Shown here one piece after another: positions 1 through 8,561 of a DNA stretch of 60,939 bases. Within the stretch, counting starts at the first letter, position 1; every line of letters begins with the position of its first letter. The stretch lies in assembly GCA_027311025.1 (NCBI GenBank), contig DAICZS010000009.1, positions 1 to 60,939 on the forward strand, given 5' to 3'. The notes under the pieces were generated by a model. It searched no databases. It worked only from the letters and a program-made list of their open reading frames with translations, and was not told where the DNA came from. This DNA is from Ferrovaceae bacterium. GTDB lineage: Bacteria; Pseudomonadota; Gammaproteobacteria; Burkholderiales; Ferrovaceae. A program made the translations under genes and the position numbers.

Positions 1-2813
1 ATCGGGGCCAGATACTTGCCAGTATGACTGCCGGGATCGGCAGCGATCTGTTCCGGGCTACCTTGTGCAATGATTCGGCCGCCGCCTCCACCACCATCCG
101 GTCCGAGATCGATCACCCAGTCTGCGGTTTTGATGACATCGAGGTTATGTTCAATCACCACCACCGTATTGCCGTGATCACGCAGGCGATGCAGCACCGT
201 GAGGAGCAGGTCGATGTCCTGGAAGTGCAGGCCGGTGGTGGGCTCGTCCAGAATGAACAGGGTCCGCCCGGTATCGCGCTTGGACAGTTCCAGCGACAGC
301 TTGACGCGTTGCGCCTCTCCCCCCGAGAGGGTGGTGGCCGACTGCCCCAAGGTGATGTAGCCCAGACCCACGTCCAGCAGGGTCTGCAGCTTGCGTGCAA
401 TCACCGGTACCGCGTTAAAGAACGCGAAAGCCTTTTCCACCGTCATTCCCAGCACTTCGTCGATGGTCCGGCCCTTGTACTGGATCTCCAGGGTCTCCCG
501 GTTGTAACGCTTGCCGTGGCAGACGTCGCAAGGCACGTAAATGTCGGGCAGAAAATGCATTTCCACCTTGATCACGCCGTCCCCCTGACAGGCTTCGCAG
601 CGCCCCCCCTTGACGTTGAATGAAAAACGCCCGGGCCCGTAGCCCCGTTCGCGGGACTGCGGAATACCGGCAAAGAGTTCGCGAATGGGTGTGAAGAGTC
701 CCGTGTAGGTGGCCGGATTGGAGCGCGGCGTGCGACCAATCGGGCTTTGGTCCACATTGATGACCTTGTCGAAATGCTCCAGCCCCGCGATGCGGGTATA
801 GGGTGCAGGTTCCGTCGCGCTGCCGTACAGATGGCGCGCCACGGCCGCATACAGGGTGTCATTGATGAGGGTGGACTTGCCCGAGCCGGACACCCCCGTG
901 ATGCACACCAGCAGCCCCACCGGCAAATGAAGGTCGACGCCCTTGAGGTTGTTGCCAGAAGCCCCCCCGATCACCAGCTGGCGCTGCGGGTCGGCAGGCA
1001 GTCGTCGCTCCGGCACGGCAATGCTGCGGCGTCCCGAGAGAAACTGTCCGGTCAGCGAATCCGGGTGCGCGGTCACTTCCTCCGGGGTGCCACAGGCCAC
1101 CACACGCCCGCCATGCTCGCCGGCACCCGGCCCCATGTCCACCACATAATCCGCAGCCCGGATGGCATCTTCATCGTGCTCCACCACGATCACCGAATTG
1201 CCCAGGTCACGCAGACGCACGAGGGTTTCCAGCAGGCGATGGTTATCACGTTGATGCAGCCCGATGGAAGGCTCGTCGAGCACATACATCACGCCCGTGA
1301 GGCCCGAGCCGATTTGCGAGGCCAGGCGAATGCGCTGGGCCTCGCCGCCTGAAAGCGTATCGGCAGAGCGGTCCAGCTGCAGGTAATCCAGCCCCACGTT
1401 GTTGAGAAACTGCAGGCGCGCCACGATCTCCTTGAGGATCTTGTCGGCGATGGCGAGCTTCTTTCCCTTCAGTTTGAGGTGCTGGAACAGGGTCAACGCA
1501 TCCTTGAGCGGCAAGGCGCTCAGTTCATACAGGGTATGCTGCCCCACGCGCACGTTGCGCGCCTCCAGACGCAGTCGGGTTCCCTCACACTCCGGGCAGG
1601 GCTTCTGGTTGAGCAGTTTTGACAGCTCTTCGCGCACCAGGGTCGAGTCCGTTTCCTTGTAGCGCCGGTCCAGGCTGGGAATGACGCCATCAAAGGCATG
1701 TTCCTTGATGCGAAACCGGCCCCGCTCGCCGGGGTAATGAAAGGCGATCTGTTCCTTGCCCGATCCCATCAGCAGGATCTTCTGGATCTTTTCCGGCAAC
1801 TGCTCGAAGGGGGTGTCCAGATCAAAGCCGTAATGTGTGGCGAGGTCGGTGAGCATCTGGAAATAAAACTGGTTGCGCCGGTCCCAGCCCTTGATGGCCC
1901 CTCCCGCAAGCCCCAGCTGCGGAAAGGCCACCACCCGCTTGGGGTCGAAGAAACTCACGACACCCAGGCCATCACACTGGTGGCAGGCGCCCATCGGGTT
2001 GTTGAAGGAAAACAGGCGCGGCTCCAGTTCCGGCAAGGCATAACTGCAGACGGGACAGGCAAAGCGCGCCGAAAACAGGTGCTCCGTGGCGCTGTCCATT
2101 TCCACGGCCAGCGCGCGGCCATCTGAGTGACGCAGCGCGGTCTCGAACGACTCGGCCAGACGCTGCTTCATGTCGGGGCGCACCTTGAGGCGGTCCACCA
2201 CCACTTCAATGGTGTGCTTCTGGTTCTTGTCGAGCTTTGGAATGGCGTCAATGTCCACCACCGCGCCATCGATGCGCAGGCGCACAAAACCCTGGGCGCG
2301 CAGTTCATTGAACAATTCCTGCTGCTGTCCCTTACGCCCCACCACCAATGGTGAGAGAATCATCAGGCGCGTGTCCTGGGGCAGCTCCAGCACATGGTCC
2401 ACCATTTGCGACACGCTCTGGGCTTCCAGCAGGATCTGGTGTTCGGGACAGTAAGGATCGCCCGCGCGGGCAAACAGCAGGCGCAGATAGTCGTGGATTT
2501 CCGTAACCGTACCCACCGTGGATCGCGGGTTGTGGCTGGTGGCCTTCTGTTCGATGGAAATGGCTGGCGACAGGCCTTCGATCAGGTCCACGTCAGGCTT
2601 TTCCATCAACTGCAGGAATTGACGCGCGTAGGCCGAGAGCGACTCCACATAACGGCGCTGTCCTTCGGCATAGAGCGTATCAAAGGCGAGCGATGATTTT
2701 CCCGAACCTGACAGCCCGGTCACGACCACCAGCCGATGCCGGGGCAGGTCGAGATCGATGTTCTTGAGGTTGTGGGTGCGGGCTCCACGAATGCGCAGGA
2801 TGTCTTGTGTCAC
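1..2813 (-). CDS. uvrA: Excinuclease ABC subunit A (UvrA), 3' end cut by the window edge
   Basis: UvrA is the damage-recognition ATPase of nucleotide excision repair; it loads UvrB at DNA lesions. The N-terminus reads [20 protein letters not shown] followed by the Walker A loop [14 protein letters not shown]...CHQC zinc module follows, and a second ABC module lies nearer the C-terminus. About 937 codons are visible and the reading ends in [10 protein letters not shown], a typical UvrA C-terminus, so only a few residues are missing. The start is taken as GTG at 2813, because it gives the usual family N-terminus and no in-frame ATG lies close upstream; the ribosome binding site is weak. It is divergent from the MFS gene at 2888. 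I saw no good LexA box in the 74-base gap. Confidence 0.97.
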   Translation of the reverse strand, partial: MTQDILRIRGARTHNLKNIDLDLPRHRLVVVTGLSGSGKSSLAFDTLYAEGQRRYVESLSAYARQFLQLMEKPDVDLIEGLSPAISIEQKATSHNPRSTVGTVTEIHDYLRLLFARAGDPYCPEHQILLEAQSVSQMVDHVLELPQDTRLMILSPLVVGRKGQQQELFNELRAQGFVRLRIDGAVVDIDAIPKLDKNQKHTIEVVVDRLKVRPDMKQRLAESFETALRHSDGRALAVEMDSATEHLFSARFACPVCSYALPELEPRLFSFNNPMGACHQCDGLGVVSFFDPKRVVAFPQLGLAGGAIKGWDRRNQFYFQMLTDLATHYGFDLDTPFEQLPEKIQKILLMGSGKEQIAFHYPGERGRFRIKEHAFDGVIPSLDRRYKETDSTLVREELSKLLNQKPCPECEGTRLRLEARNVRVGQHTLYELSALPLKDALTLFQHLKLKGKKLAIADKILKEIVARLQFLNNVGLDYLQLDRSADTLSGGEAQRIRLASQIGSGLTGVMYVLDEPSIGLHQRDNHRLLETLVRLRDLGNSVIVVEHDEDAIRAADYVVDMGPGAGEHGGRVVACGTPEEVTAHPDSLTGQFLSGRRSIAVPERRLPADPQRQLVIGGASGNNLKGVDLHLPVGLLVCITGVSGSGKSTLINDTLYAAVARHLYGSATEPAPYTRIAGLEHFDKVINVDQSPIGRTPRSNPATYTGLFTPIRELFAGIPQSRERGYGPGRFSFNVKGGRCEACQGDGVIKVEMHFLPDIYVPCDVCHGKRYNRETLEIQYKGRTIDEVLGMTVEKAFAFFNAVPVIARKLQTLLDVGLGYITLGQSATTLSGGEAQRVKLSLELSKRDTGRTLFILDEPTTGLHFQDIDLLLTVLHRLRDHGNTVVVIEHNLDVIKTADWVIDLGPDGGGGGGRIIAQGSPEQIAADPGSHTGKYLAP

Positions 2814-2887
2814 GGCGTTGGGCGAGGCTTCGTTCTGGGAACCTGCTAATATACGCCAAGATTTTTACTTTTTCCTGTCTGGCCCTC

Positions 2888-4069
2888 ATGAAAACTCCCG
2901 ATAGAATGTCTCCCCTCGAATGGCGTGCCAGCATGGGATTGGCCAGCATTTTCGGCCTGCGCATGCTGGGCATGTTCATCATCCTCCCGGTATTTGCCCT
3001 GTATGCCGCGCAATTACCCGGAGGGGCCGACAAAACGCTGGTGGGCATCGCGCTCGGTGCCTATGGCCTCACCCAGGCTGCGCTGCAGATCCCTCTGGGG
3101 TGGTTGTCTGACCGCATCGGCCGCAAGCCGGTCATCATGGGAGGGTTGGTGATTTTTGCCCTGGGAAGTTTCGTCGCTGCTTCGGCCACCAGTATCGGAT
3201 GGGTCATTCTGGGACGCATCATCCAGGGCGCCGGGGCCATCTCGGCTGCGGTCATTGCACTGACGGCCGACCTGACCCGCGAACAGCATCGCACCAAAGC
3301 CATGGCCCTGATCGGCATGACCATTGGCGTCACCTTCAGCATGTCCATGATCCTGGCCCCGGCGCTCTACCCCGTCATTGGCGTGCCCGGCATTTTTGCC
3401 ATGACGGGCGTGCTGGCACTGCTGGCCATCGCCGTCGTGCAATGGATCATTCCGGATGCCCCCCGGCCCCCCCAGGCCGAAGTACGGGCCCCTTTCTCCA
3501 CCGTATTGCGCCACCTGGAGCTGCTGCGCCTCAACTGGGGCATTTTCGTGTTGCACGCCACCCTGATGGCCATATTCGTGGTAGTGCCCCCTGCCCTGGT
3601 GCGTGACGGTCTGCCGCAGGGCGATCACTGGAAACTCTACCTGCCCGTCATGCTGGGGTCCTTCGTGCTGATGATTCCGGGCGTGGCCCTGTCCCATGGC
3701 AAGTGGCGCAAATCCGTTTTTCTGGTTTCCGTGGCCGTCCTGTTGCTGGCCCAGTCGGCCCTGATGCTGGGCCTGGGGCAGGGTAGCGTCACGGGGATTG
3801 CCGTGGCCCTGACGATATTTTTTGTGGCTTTCAACGTGCTGGAAGCAAGCCTGCCCTCGCTCGTCACCGTGGTGGCCCCTCCCGGGACCAAAGGTACGGC
3901 CACTGGTGTTTACAGCAGCATCCAGTTTCTCGGCGCTTTCAGCGGGGCCTCTCTCGCTGGCGTGCTGTACAAGTATTGGGGGCCGGACGCCGTGCCGGTC
4001 TTTTGTGCAGGCCTCACCGCCATTTGGCTTGTGGTGGCGTGGCCCATGCAGGTCAAAAAAGCCAGTTAA
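2888..4069 (+). CDS. MFS transporter, YajR-like exporter without a C-terminal domain
   Basis: A 393-residue, twelve-helix major facilitator protein of the inner membrane, probably a proton-driven drug or metabolite exporter; the substrate is unknown. It opens with [20 protein letters not shown], resembling the N-terminus of E. coli YajR. It carries the MFS motif A form [13 protein letters not shown] between helices 2 and 3. E. coli YajR has an extra soluble C-terminal domain of about 60 residues that this protein lacks. ATG 2888 is used; a second in-frame ATG at 2906 is possible. It lies between uvrA and ssb on the plus strand, 17 bases before ssb, so the two may be cotranscribed. The uvrA-MFS-ssb order is common in betaproteobacteria (known from the family, not checked here). 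Confidence 0.88.
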   Translation: MKTPDRMSPLEWRASMGLASIFGLRMLGMFIILPVFALYAAQLPGGADKTLVGIALGAYGLTQAALQIPLGWLSDRIGRKPVIMGGLVIFALGSFVAASATSIGWVILGRIIQGAGAISAAVIALTADLTREQHRTKAMALIGMTIGVTFSMSMILAPALYPVIGVPGIFAMTGVLALLAIAVVQWIIPDAPRPPQAEVRAPFSTVLRHLELLRLNWGIFVLHATLMAIFVVVPPALVRDGLPQGDHWKLYLPVMLGSFVLMIPGVALSHGKWRKSVFLVSVAVLLLAQSALMLGLGQGSVTGIAVALTIFFVAFNVLEASLPSLVTVVAPPGTKGTATGVYSSIQFLGAFSGASLAGVLYKYWGPDAVPVFCAGLTAIWLVVAWPMQVKKAS

Positions 4070-4086
4070 TCGAGGGAGAGTGCGCT

Positions 4087-4530
4087 ATGGCTTCAGTCAA
4101 TAAAGTGATTCTGGTGGGCAATCTGGGGCGCGACCCCGAAGTCCGATACATGCCCGATGGCGGTGCCATTACCAACATCAGTGTGGCAACGACAGACACC
4201 TGGAAGGACAAGGCAGGTGAAAAGCAGGAAAAAACCGAATGGCATCGCGTGGCCTTCTTTGGCAAGCTCGCCGAAATTGCCGGCGAGTACCTCAAGAAAG
4301 GCAGCCAGGTCTACCTGGAAGGCCGCCTGCAAACCCGCAAATGGCAGGACAAGGACGGGCAGGACAAATACACCACCGAAATCGTTGCCGATCGCATGCA
4401 GATGCTGGGCAGCCGTTCGGGTGGCGGGGGCGGGGACATGCCCTCGGGTGGCAATGGCGGGGGTTCCGCACAAAAACCTTCCGGTGCCGGCGGCAAGTTC
4501 GCCGATTTCCCGGACGACATTCCGTTCTAG
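4087..4530 (+). CDS. ssb: Single-stranded DNA-binding protein
   Basis: SSB coats single-stranded DNA during replication, recombination and repair and recruits partners through its acidic tail. The protein has 147 residues. It begins [20 protein letters not shown], the typical start of the OB-fold. A glycine-rich linker follows (about residues 117-133), then the conserved acidic tip [11 protein letters not shown] 4087 is preceded by GAGGGAGA, a good ribosome binding site. A strong hairpin with poly-T follows the gene. Confidence 0.98.
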   Translation: MASVNKVILVGNLGRDPEVRYMPDGGAITNISVATTDTWKDKAGEKQEKTEWHRVAFFGKLAEIAGEYLKKGSQVYLEGRLQTRKWQDKDGQDKYTTEIVADRMQMLGSRSGGGGGDMPSGGNGGGSAQKPSGAGGKFADFPDDIPF

Positions 4531-4550
4531 ACACCCTCGCGCGTCATCTC

Positions 4551-4592
4551 AAAAAAAGCCCGGCACCCATGTAACATGCCGGGCTTTTTGTT
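4551..4592. terminator. Bidirectional rho-independent terminator between ssb and the convergent MFS gene
   Basis: A 13-base perfect inverted repeat, AAAAAGCCCGGCA (4553-4565) and TGCCGGGCTTTTT (4577-4589), with an 11-base loop. The A tract on one side and T tract on the other let it end transcription from ssb (plus strand) and from the MFS gene ending at 4608 (minus strand). Confidence 0.93.
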
Positions 4593-4607
4593 GGGGTGCA
4601 CCGTGCT

Positions 4608-5819
4608 TCAGGGCATTGCCGGTTTCGCGCGCTGGTGATGGACTTTCAACGCCCGCGAAAAGGCAAGGCCGATCACCGGAAGGGCCAGGGCAGCCACAAC
4701 GAACAGCACGGCCATCCCCGCATGGGAGAGCAGCAGGGAGGCCAGCACCACACCCAGCGACTGTCCCAGAAAAAATGCCGAAGCAAACAGGGACACCGCA
4801 GTGCCCCGCACCTGCGGCGCCATTTGGGTGGCATTGGTCTGCAGCGTGTTATGCAGCATGTAGTAACCCAGGCCCACCAGGGTGCAGGCCGGGAGGGCCC
4901 AGCTCCAGGAGTCGCCCAATGCCAGAATGAGCCAGGCCACGCCAATGAGCAACCCGCCCATCCTGGCCAGCCCCACCTCGCCAAAATTGCTGACGAATTG
5001 CCGGGCAAAGAGGATGTACGAAAACCCGCCCAGGCCAAAGGTGGCCATCACGGCTCCTGCCATGGTCAACGACAGGCCAAAGCGATGATGCAGATAGGAT
5101 GGAACGAAGGCGAGCGTGCCAAACACCACCAGCCCTTCCACGAATACGGTCAGCAGGATGACCCTTGCCCAGGGCTCGCTCAACACGGCACGACATTGGG
5201 TCAACACCCCACCCGACTTACCCCCCTGCGCGTTGTGCACGTGTTGCGTGGAGGCATTGTTGCGCGATTCCGCCAGAACCCACAACCCAACCACCAGATA
5301 GGTCAACGCCATGAAACCGAACGCCCAGCGAAAACCCAGGGTGTCGGTGAACACACCGCCAATGAATTGCCCGCCAATCACGCCCACAATTTGCCCAGCC
5401 AGGAAACGCGCCAGCGTGGCCTGGCGATGCTCATAGGTAATGGTGTCGCCAATCCACGCCATGGATAAGGGAATGATGCCCGCCGCCGAGGCGCCCGTGA
5501 GCAGTCGCGACAGCATCAGCCAGTGCAGTGAGCCAGCCAGCATGGCGCCAAGGCTGCCCAGGGTGCAGGCCAGCGTGGTCCAGGCAATCAACCGGTATTT
5601 TCCCAGGCGATCCCCCAAGGGGCCGAAAAACATCTGCAGCACCCCGTAAGCCACCGAAAACGACGAGATGACCTGTGCCGTTTCGCCGGGGGAAGCCAGG
5701 AACGTCCTGGCAAGGTCGGGCAGCATGGGGTCGCAAAGGCGCGCCGAGGCCGCACTGGCGAACGCCGCAAGGGAAAGCAGCGTTACCGCGCGACGATGTT
5801 GTTGGTCCGAAGGTTTCAT
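4608..5819 (-). CDS. MFS transporter
   Basis: A 403-residue major facilitator protein, inner membrane, substrate unknown. The early part reads RLCDPMLPDLARTFLASPGE, followed by the motif A region GPLGDRLGKYRLI, as in AraJ/YnfM-like sugar or drug efflux proteins. The start is set at ATG 5819, which gives the normal MFS N-terminus (MKPSDQQHRRAVTLLSLAAF). The frame stays open upstream to 5843 and beyond, but that would overlap the region of the divergent gene. ATG 5819 overlaps the TGA of an upstream 16-codon mini-ORF in an ATGA arrangement, so translational coupling is likely. The 3' end shares the 4551-4592 terminator with ssb. Confidence 0.87.
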   Translation of the reverse strand: MKPSDQQHRRAVTLLSLAAFASAASARLCDPMLPDLARTFLASPGETAQVISSFSVAYGVLQMFFGPLGDRLGKYRLIAWTTLACTLGSLGAMLAGSLHWLMLSRLLTGASAAGIIPLSMAWIGDTITYEHRQATLARFLAGQIVGVIGGQFIGGVFTDTLGFRWAFGFMALTYLVVGLWVLAESRNNASTQHVHNAQGGKSGGVLTQCRAVLSEPWARVILLTVFVEGLVVFGTLAFVPSYLHHRFGLSLTMAGAVMATFGLGGFSYILFARQFVSNFGEVGLARMGGLLIGVAWLILALGDSWSWALPACTLVGLGYYMLHNTLQTNATQMAPQVRGTAVSLFASAFFLGQSLGVVLASLLLSHAGMAVLFVVAALALPVIGLAFSRALKVHHQRAKPAMP

Positions 5820-5866
5820 ACCCCTCGCTGCACGATGGTCCATCTGGGCATGAAGTTGTTCGACAT
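5816..5866 (-). CDS. Putative 16-residue leader peptide translationally coupled to the MFS gene
   Basis: On the minus strand a perfect AGGAGGG lies 7 bases before ATG 5866. It opens a 16-codon frame, MSNNFMPRWTIVQRGV, whose TGA overlaps the ATG of the MFS gene (ATGA at 5819-5816). The MFS start itself has only a GAGGGG one base upstream, so the main ribosome entry seems to be at this mini-ORF. Coupled or attenuating leader peptides are known upstream of drug-efflux and resistance genes. I do not recognise this peptide. It is supported by the site and overlap only, with no codon-level evidence. Confidence 0.5.
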   Translation of the reverse strand: MSNNFMPRWTIVQRGV

Positions 5867-5904
5867 GCTTTTCCCTCCTGATCGTCCTGGTTCGATGAAA
5901 TGGC

Positions 5905-5934
5905 ATAATAGTGCGACACTCATGGTCACGACAA
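5905..5934 (-). promoter_or_regulatory. Candidate sigma-70 promoter for the leader peptide/MFS unit
   Basis: On the minus strand, TTGTCG (5934-5929) and TATTAT (5910-5905) are separated by 18 bases. A start near 5898 would leave a 5' UTR of about 30 bases before the AGGAGGG of the mini-ORF. Confidence 0.45.
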
Positions 5935-6036
5935 AGAAAAATCAGCACCCTCCGGTGCGCCCGAACGCCCGATTGCATGCCGCATCGTGCCAAAAATGCC
6001 GTGCGTAGTCGCGTGGCACTGACACTCCTGGACTGA

Positions 6037-6786
6037 ATGATCCCTTCTTCGCCACAACGCACCTGGAAATTCCTGCTCCTCAGCGGCCTTGCCTTCTGGG
6101 GCCCTGATCTCATGGTGCCCGCCGCCTGGAGCCATAACGAGACGTATCTGCTGCTGTCCAACCTGTACCAGGAAGCCCTGGTCGTGGCCGGCTTCTGGTA
6201 CGGTCCTGCAATCTGCCAGGCCCTGGTGGTGCGGGAAATTGCGGAGGGGCCGTTGCGGCAGGCCGTGGACTGGACGCTTGCCGAGCTGCACCAACCCCGC
6301 GAGGCCGCATCCCGTTTTGCCGAAGTCCCCGTCACCCTGGCGGATCATCCGGGCCCTTTCATTGTTACGGCAGGGTTGCTGCCCGGGCAAAGCCGGATAT
6401 TCCTTTCTTCCGGGCTGACGGCGCGTCTGGGCATCCACGGCCTGCGCTTTCTGCTGGCCCGTGCCCTGGCTCACGCACACCCGTCACAGCGCCTGGCCGC
6501 ACTCCTGCCGCTGCTGATGCTGACGCTGGTGCTATCGGATGTGCCTGAAGGCGTCATGGCCTGGCTGGGTCTCTTCGGCTTTCTGGCAGGGTGGCTGCTT
6601 CTGCACTGGGTGTTTGAGTTGCTTGCGGATCGCAAGGCCGCGCGCGCCATGGGCGCTGACGCAACAGCGGGCCTTCTGGAAGTTCTGGCCGCCACGGCGG
6701 CGCCCGGCCACCGTCTGTCCGTGCGCCCGCCGCTCCGCTGGCGGTTGCGCGCAGTGGCTTCTACTTCATCTTCGAGCGAAGCTTGA
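6037..6786 (+). CDS. Degenerate M48-like (HtpX/Ste24-type) membrane protein, probable pseudoprotease
   Basis: A 249-residue protein. The order of segments resembles M48 metallopeptidases. A strand-like segment SRIFLSSGLTARLGIHGL matches the M48 pattern that precedes the zinc motif. Next comes ALAHAHPSQR where HExxH should be, then a hydrophobic hairpin (about residues 155-190), then FELLADRKAARAMG, matching the ExxxD motif that supplies the third zinc ligand. The catalytic Glu and the second His of HExxH are replaced (H-A-H-P-S), so proteolysis is not expected. The relationship is inferred from motif order alone. The start ATG 6037 has a weak ribosome binding site. The end overlaps the convergent flavin reductase gene by 26 bases. 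Confidence 0.6.
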   Translation: MIPSSPQRTWKFLLLSGLAFWGPDLMVPAAWSHNETYLLLSNLYQEALVVAGFWYGPAICQALVVREIAEGPLRQAVDWTLAELHQPREAASRFAEVPVTLADHPGPFIVTAGLLPGQSRIFLSSGLTARLGIHGLRFLLARALAHAHPSQRLAALLPLLMLTLVLSDVPEGVMAWLGLFGFLAGWLLLHWVFELLADRKAARAMGADATAGLLEVLAATAAPGHRLSVRPPLRWRLRAVASTSSSSEA

Positions 6787-7297
6787 GGGTTTCACCAGCC
6801 ACCATGAAACTGCCCCGTCCGCGATGGTGCAGGGTAAGCGGATTCTTGCAGGCCGGATCCCGCCAGGCCTTGAGCACTTCCAGCACGAAAAAATTGTAGC
6901 GATTCACCCAGCGCGTGTCGGCCACACGGCATTCCAGGCTGGCGTAACACTCGGCAATCAGTGGCGCCACCACCAGGGTGGCGGGCACGGGCGTGAGTCC
7001 GAATCGCTTGAATTTATCCACGCGGCGGCCCGAGGTGTTGCCACACCCCACCACCTGTGCCGCCAGATCCCGGGTTGGAATGTTGAGCACGCACTGGCGC
7101 GTGGCGCGCAATGCCTCAAAGCTGAAATCGCGGCCGCTGACGACGCATCCCACGAGCGGAGGCTCAAACTCCATCATGGTGTGCCAGGACAGGGGCATGA
7201 CATTGTCCCGTCCCTTTCTCGTCGTCGTCAGCAACAGTACCGGTCCGGGTTCTAGCAAACCATAAACCCGGGCCAGGGGATATGCGCGTTTGCCCAT
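6761..7297 (-). CDS. Flavin reductase-like domain protein
   Basis: A 178-residue FMN-binding split-barrel protein of the flavin reductase-like family, probably cytoplasmic. Members either supply reduced flavin to a partner oxygenase or bind FMN with other roles; the substrate is not evident. Supporting segments are PGPVLLLTTTRKGRDNVMPL near the N-terminus, then GRDFSFEALRATRQCVLNIP and the later CYASLECRVADT. ATG 7297 is chosen because GGAGGAG lies about 9 bases upstream; longer in-frame starts lack such a site. It is divergent from the patatin-like gene, with 107 bases between the starts. Confidence 0.8.
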   Translation of the reverse strand: MGKRAYPLARVYGLLEPGPVLLLTTTRKGRDNVMPLSWHTMMEFEPPLVGCVVSGRDFSFEALRATRQCVLNIPTRDLAAQVVGCGNTSGRRVDKFKRFGLTPVPATLVVAPLIAECYASLECRVADTRWVNRYNFFVLEVLKAWRDPACKNPLTLHHRGRGSFMVAGETLKLRSKMK

Positions 7298-7404
7298 CTC
7301 GCTGCTCCTCCGCTTGCGTGACCGCGCCTTTCGCGGCACGATGTCACGATGACTCCGCCCTGCCACAGTATTCCAGGATTGCCACGCATGCAATCCGTTC
7401 GCGC

Positions 7405-8304
7405 ATGAGCGCACGGCATCAACCCCGCATAGGATTGGCCTTGGGCGGCGGCTCGGCCCGCGGCTGGGCGCACGTCGGCGTGATCCGTGAGCTGGAGGCA
7501 GCAGGCATTCGCCCGGATCTGGTCTGTGGCACCTCAGTGGGCGCCATGGTGGGGGCCGCTTATGCCGCTGGAGAACTGGACCGGTTTGAACAATGGTTGC
7601 TCGACATGAGCGTGTCGGACGTGGTGTCGTTCATGGACGTCACCCTCAATGGCGGGGTGCTCAAGGGCGATCGTCTGATGGATTTTTTCCGACGCAATTT
7701 CGTCGATCACCCCATTGAGAATCTGGCCATGCCATTCGCCGCGGTGGCCACCTCACTGCGCACCGGGGCCGAAGTCTGGTTGCGCGAGGGCTCAACCGTC
7801 GAAGCGGTCCGTGCGTCCATTGCCTTGCCCGTATTGTTCACACCGGTACAGCACGACGGCCTGATCCTGGTGGATGGCGGGCTCGTCAATCCCGTCCCGG
7901 TGTCGCTGGCCCGCGCCATGGGCGCCGATCTCGTGATTGCCGTGGACCTCAATTCGGACATGCTAAGCCGCCACGAAGCCGCCGACCCTCCGCCCGAATC
8001 AACGGCGAGCCCGGTGGGCGAATGGATGCGCAAATTACAGGTCACGCTGGGGCTGCCCCTGTCAGAGGCTGCCAGCAACGAGCCCAAGCCTCCGTCCCTG
8101 CTCGACGTCGTCGGCTCCAGCATCAACATCATGCAGGTGCGCATCACGCGCAGCCGCATGGCCGGCGAGCCCGCAGACGTGGTGGTGGCCCCGCGGCTGG
8201 CCCACTTCGGCCTTTTCGATTTTCATCGCGCCAGGGAGGCCATCGACATTGGCAGGCGCAGTGTAAGGACCGTCCTTCACCAGCTCAGCTTGCTCAAGGA
8301 ATAA
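7405..8304 (+). CDS. Patatin-like phospholipase, RssA family
   Basis: A 299-residue Ser-Asp dyad lipid acyl hydrolase. The oxyanion loop is GGGSARG (residues 14-20), the nucleophile elbow is GTSVG (Ser44) and the catalytic Asp is in VDGG (Asp157). The size and sequence match the small cytoplasmic RssA type rather than secreted toxins. ATG 7405 gives MSARHQPRIGLALGGG, which places the conserved strand at the usual distance. The C-terminal part contains VRITRSRMAGEPADVVVAP, typical of the family. The substrate is unknown. It is followed by the promoter and riboswitch of motB and so is probably a separate transcription unit. Confidence 0.88.
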   Translation: MSARHQPRIGLALGGGSARGWAHVGVIRELEAAGIRPDLVCGTSVGAMVGAAYAAGELDRFEQWLLDMSVSDVVSFMDVTLNGGVLKGDRLMDFFRRNFVDHPIENLAMPFAAVATSLRTGAEVWLREGSTVEAVRASIALPVLFTPVQHDGLILVDGGLVNPVPVSLARAMGADLVIAVDLNSDMLSRHEAADPPPESTASPVGEWMRKLQVTLGLPLSEAASNEPKPPSLLDVVGSSINIMQVRITRSRMAGEPADVVVAPRLAHFGLFDFHRAREAIDIGRRSVRTVLHQLSLLKE

Positions 8305-8336
8305 TAGCCCGCTGACGGGAACGCCGCCCCCTTCGT

Positions 8337-8365
8337 TTGACAGCGCCCCGAACCCCTCCTAGAAT
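8337..8365 (+). promoter_or_regulatory. Consensus sigma-70 promoter driving the riboswitch-motB transcript
   Basis: TTGACA (8337-8342), a spacer of exactly 17 bases, then TAGAAT (8360-8365). Transcription would begin near 8372, just before the first hairpin of the riboswitch leader. Confidence 0.8.
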
Positions 8366-8376
8366 CGTCAGGCAAA

Positions 8377-8500
8377 CGTTGATTTTCCAATCAACGCCTG
8401 CAAGGGCAAACCCGTCGAAAGGCGGGGACGCAAAGCTTCCGGGCTAATGGACCAAGGTCCTAATCGACGACATGTCGAGTGCCAGCGGGGTCGCCAGGCG
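8377..8500 (+). promoter_or_regulatory. GEMM-class riboswitch, cyclic di-GMP-I type, in the motB leader
   Basis: The class I c-di-GMP aptamer core is readable: AGGGCAAACC, the P2 stem CCCGTC/GGCGGG (8411-8416 with 8421-8426) closed by a GAAA tetraloop, then GGGACGCAAAGC and CTTCCGGGCTAA, and later AGCGGGG. The outer stem P1 pairs CGCCTG (8395-8400) with CAGGCG (8495-8500). The GAAA loop would dock into P3 as in the Vibrio Vc2 structure. A separate 8-bp hairpin (8377-8396) precedes P1 and overlaps its first bases. No poly-T terminator is visible before motB, so control at translation is more likely than transcription termination. A cGAMP-selective GEMM-Ib variant cannot be excluded by eye. Confidence 0.92.
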
Positions 8501-8561
8501 ATCAGGATCATCCCCCCTGTTCCGGAGTCTTTGCGCATACAACCTGTTGCGAGGGTGTGTC

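Noticed and set aside
2814-2887. LexA/SOS box between uvrA and the MFS gene
   Set aside because: CTGCTAATATACG is suggestive, but the second half-site (CAG) is missing, so I do not call an SOS box.
5820-6335. Longer N-terminal extension of the MFS gene at 4608 (frame open to 6335)
   Set aside because: The extension has no membrane-protein character, overlaps the divergent gene and ignores the ATGA-coupled start.
8461-8561. Transcription terminator as the riboswitch expression platform
   Set aside because: No GC stem followed by a T run occurs between the aptamer and motB.
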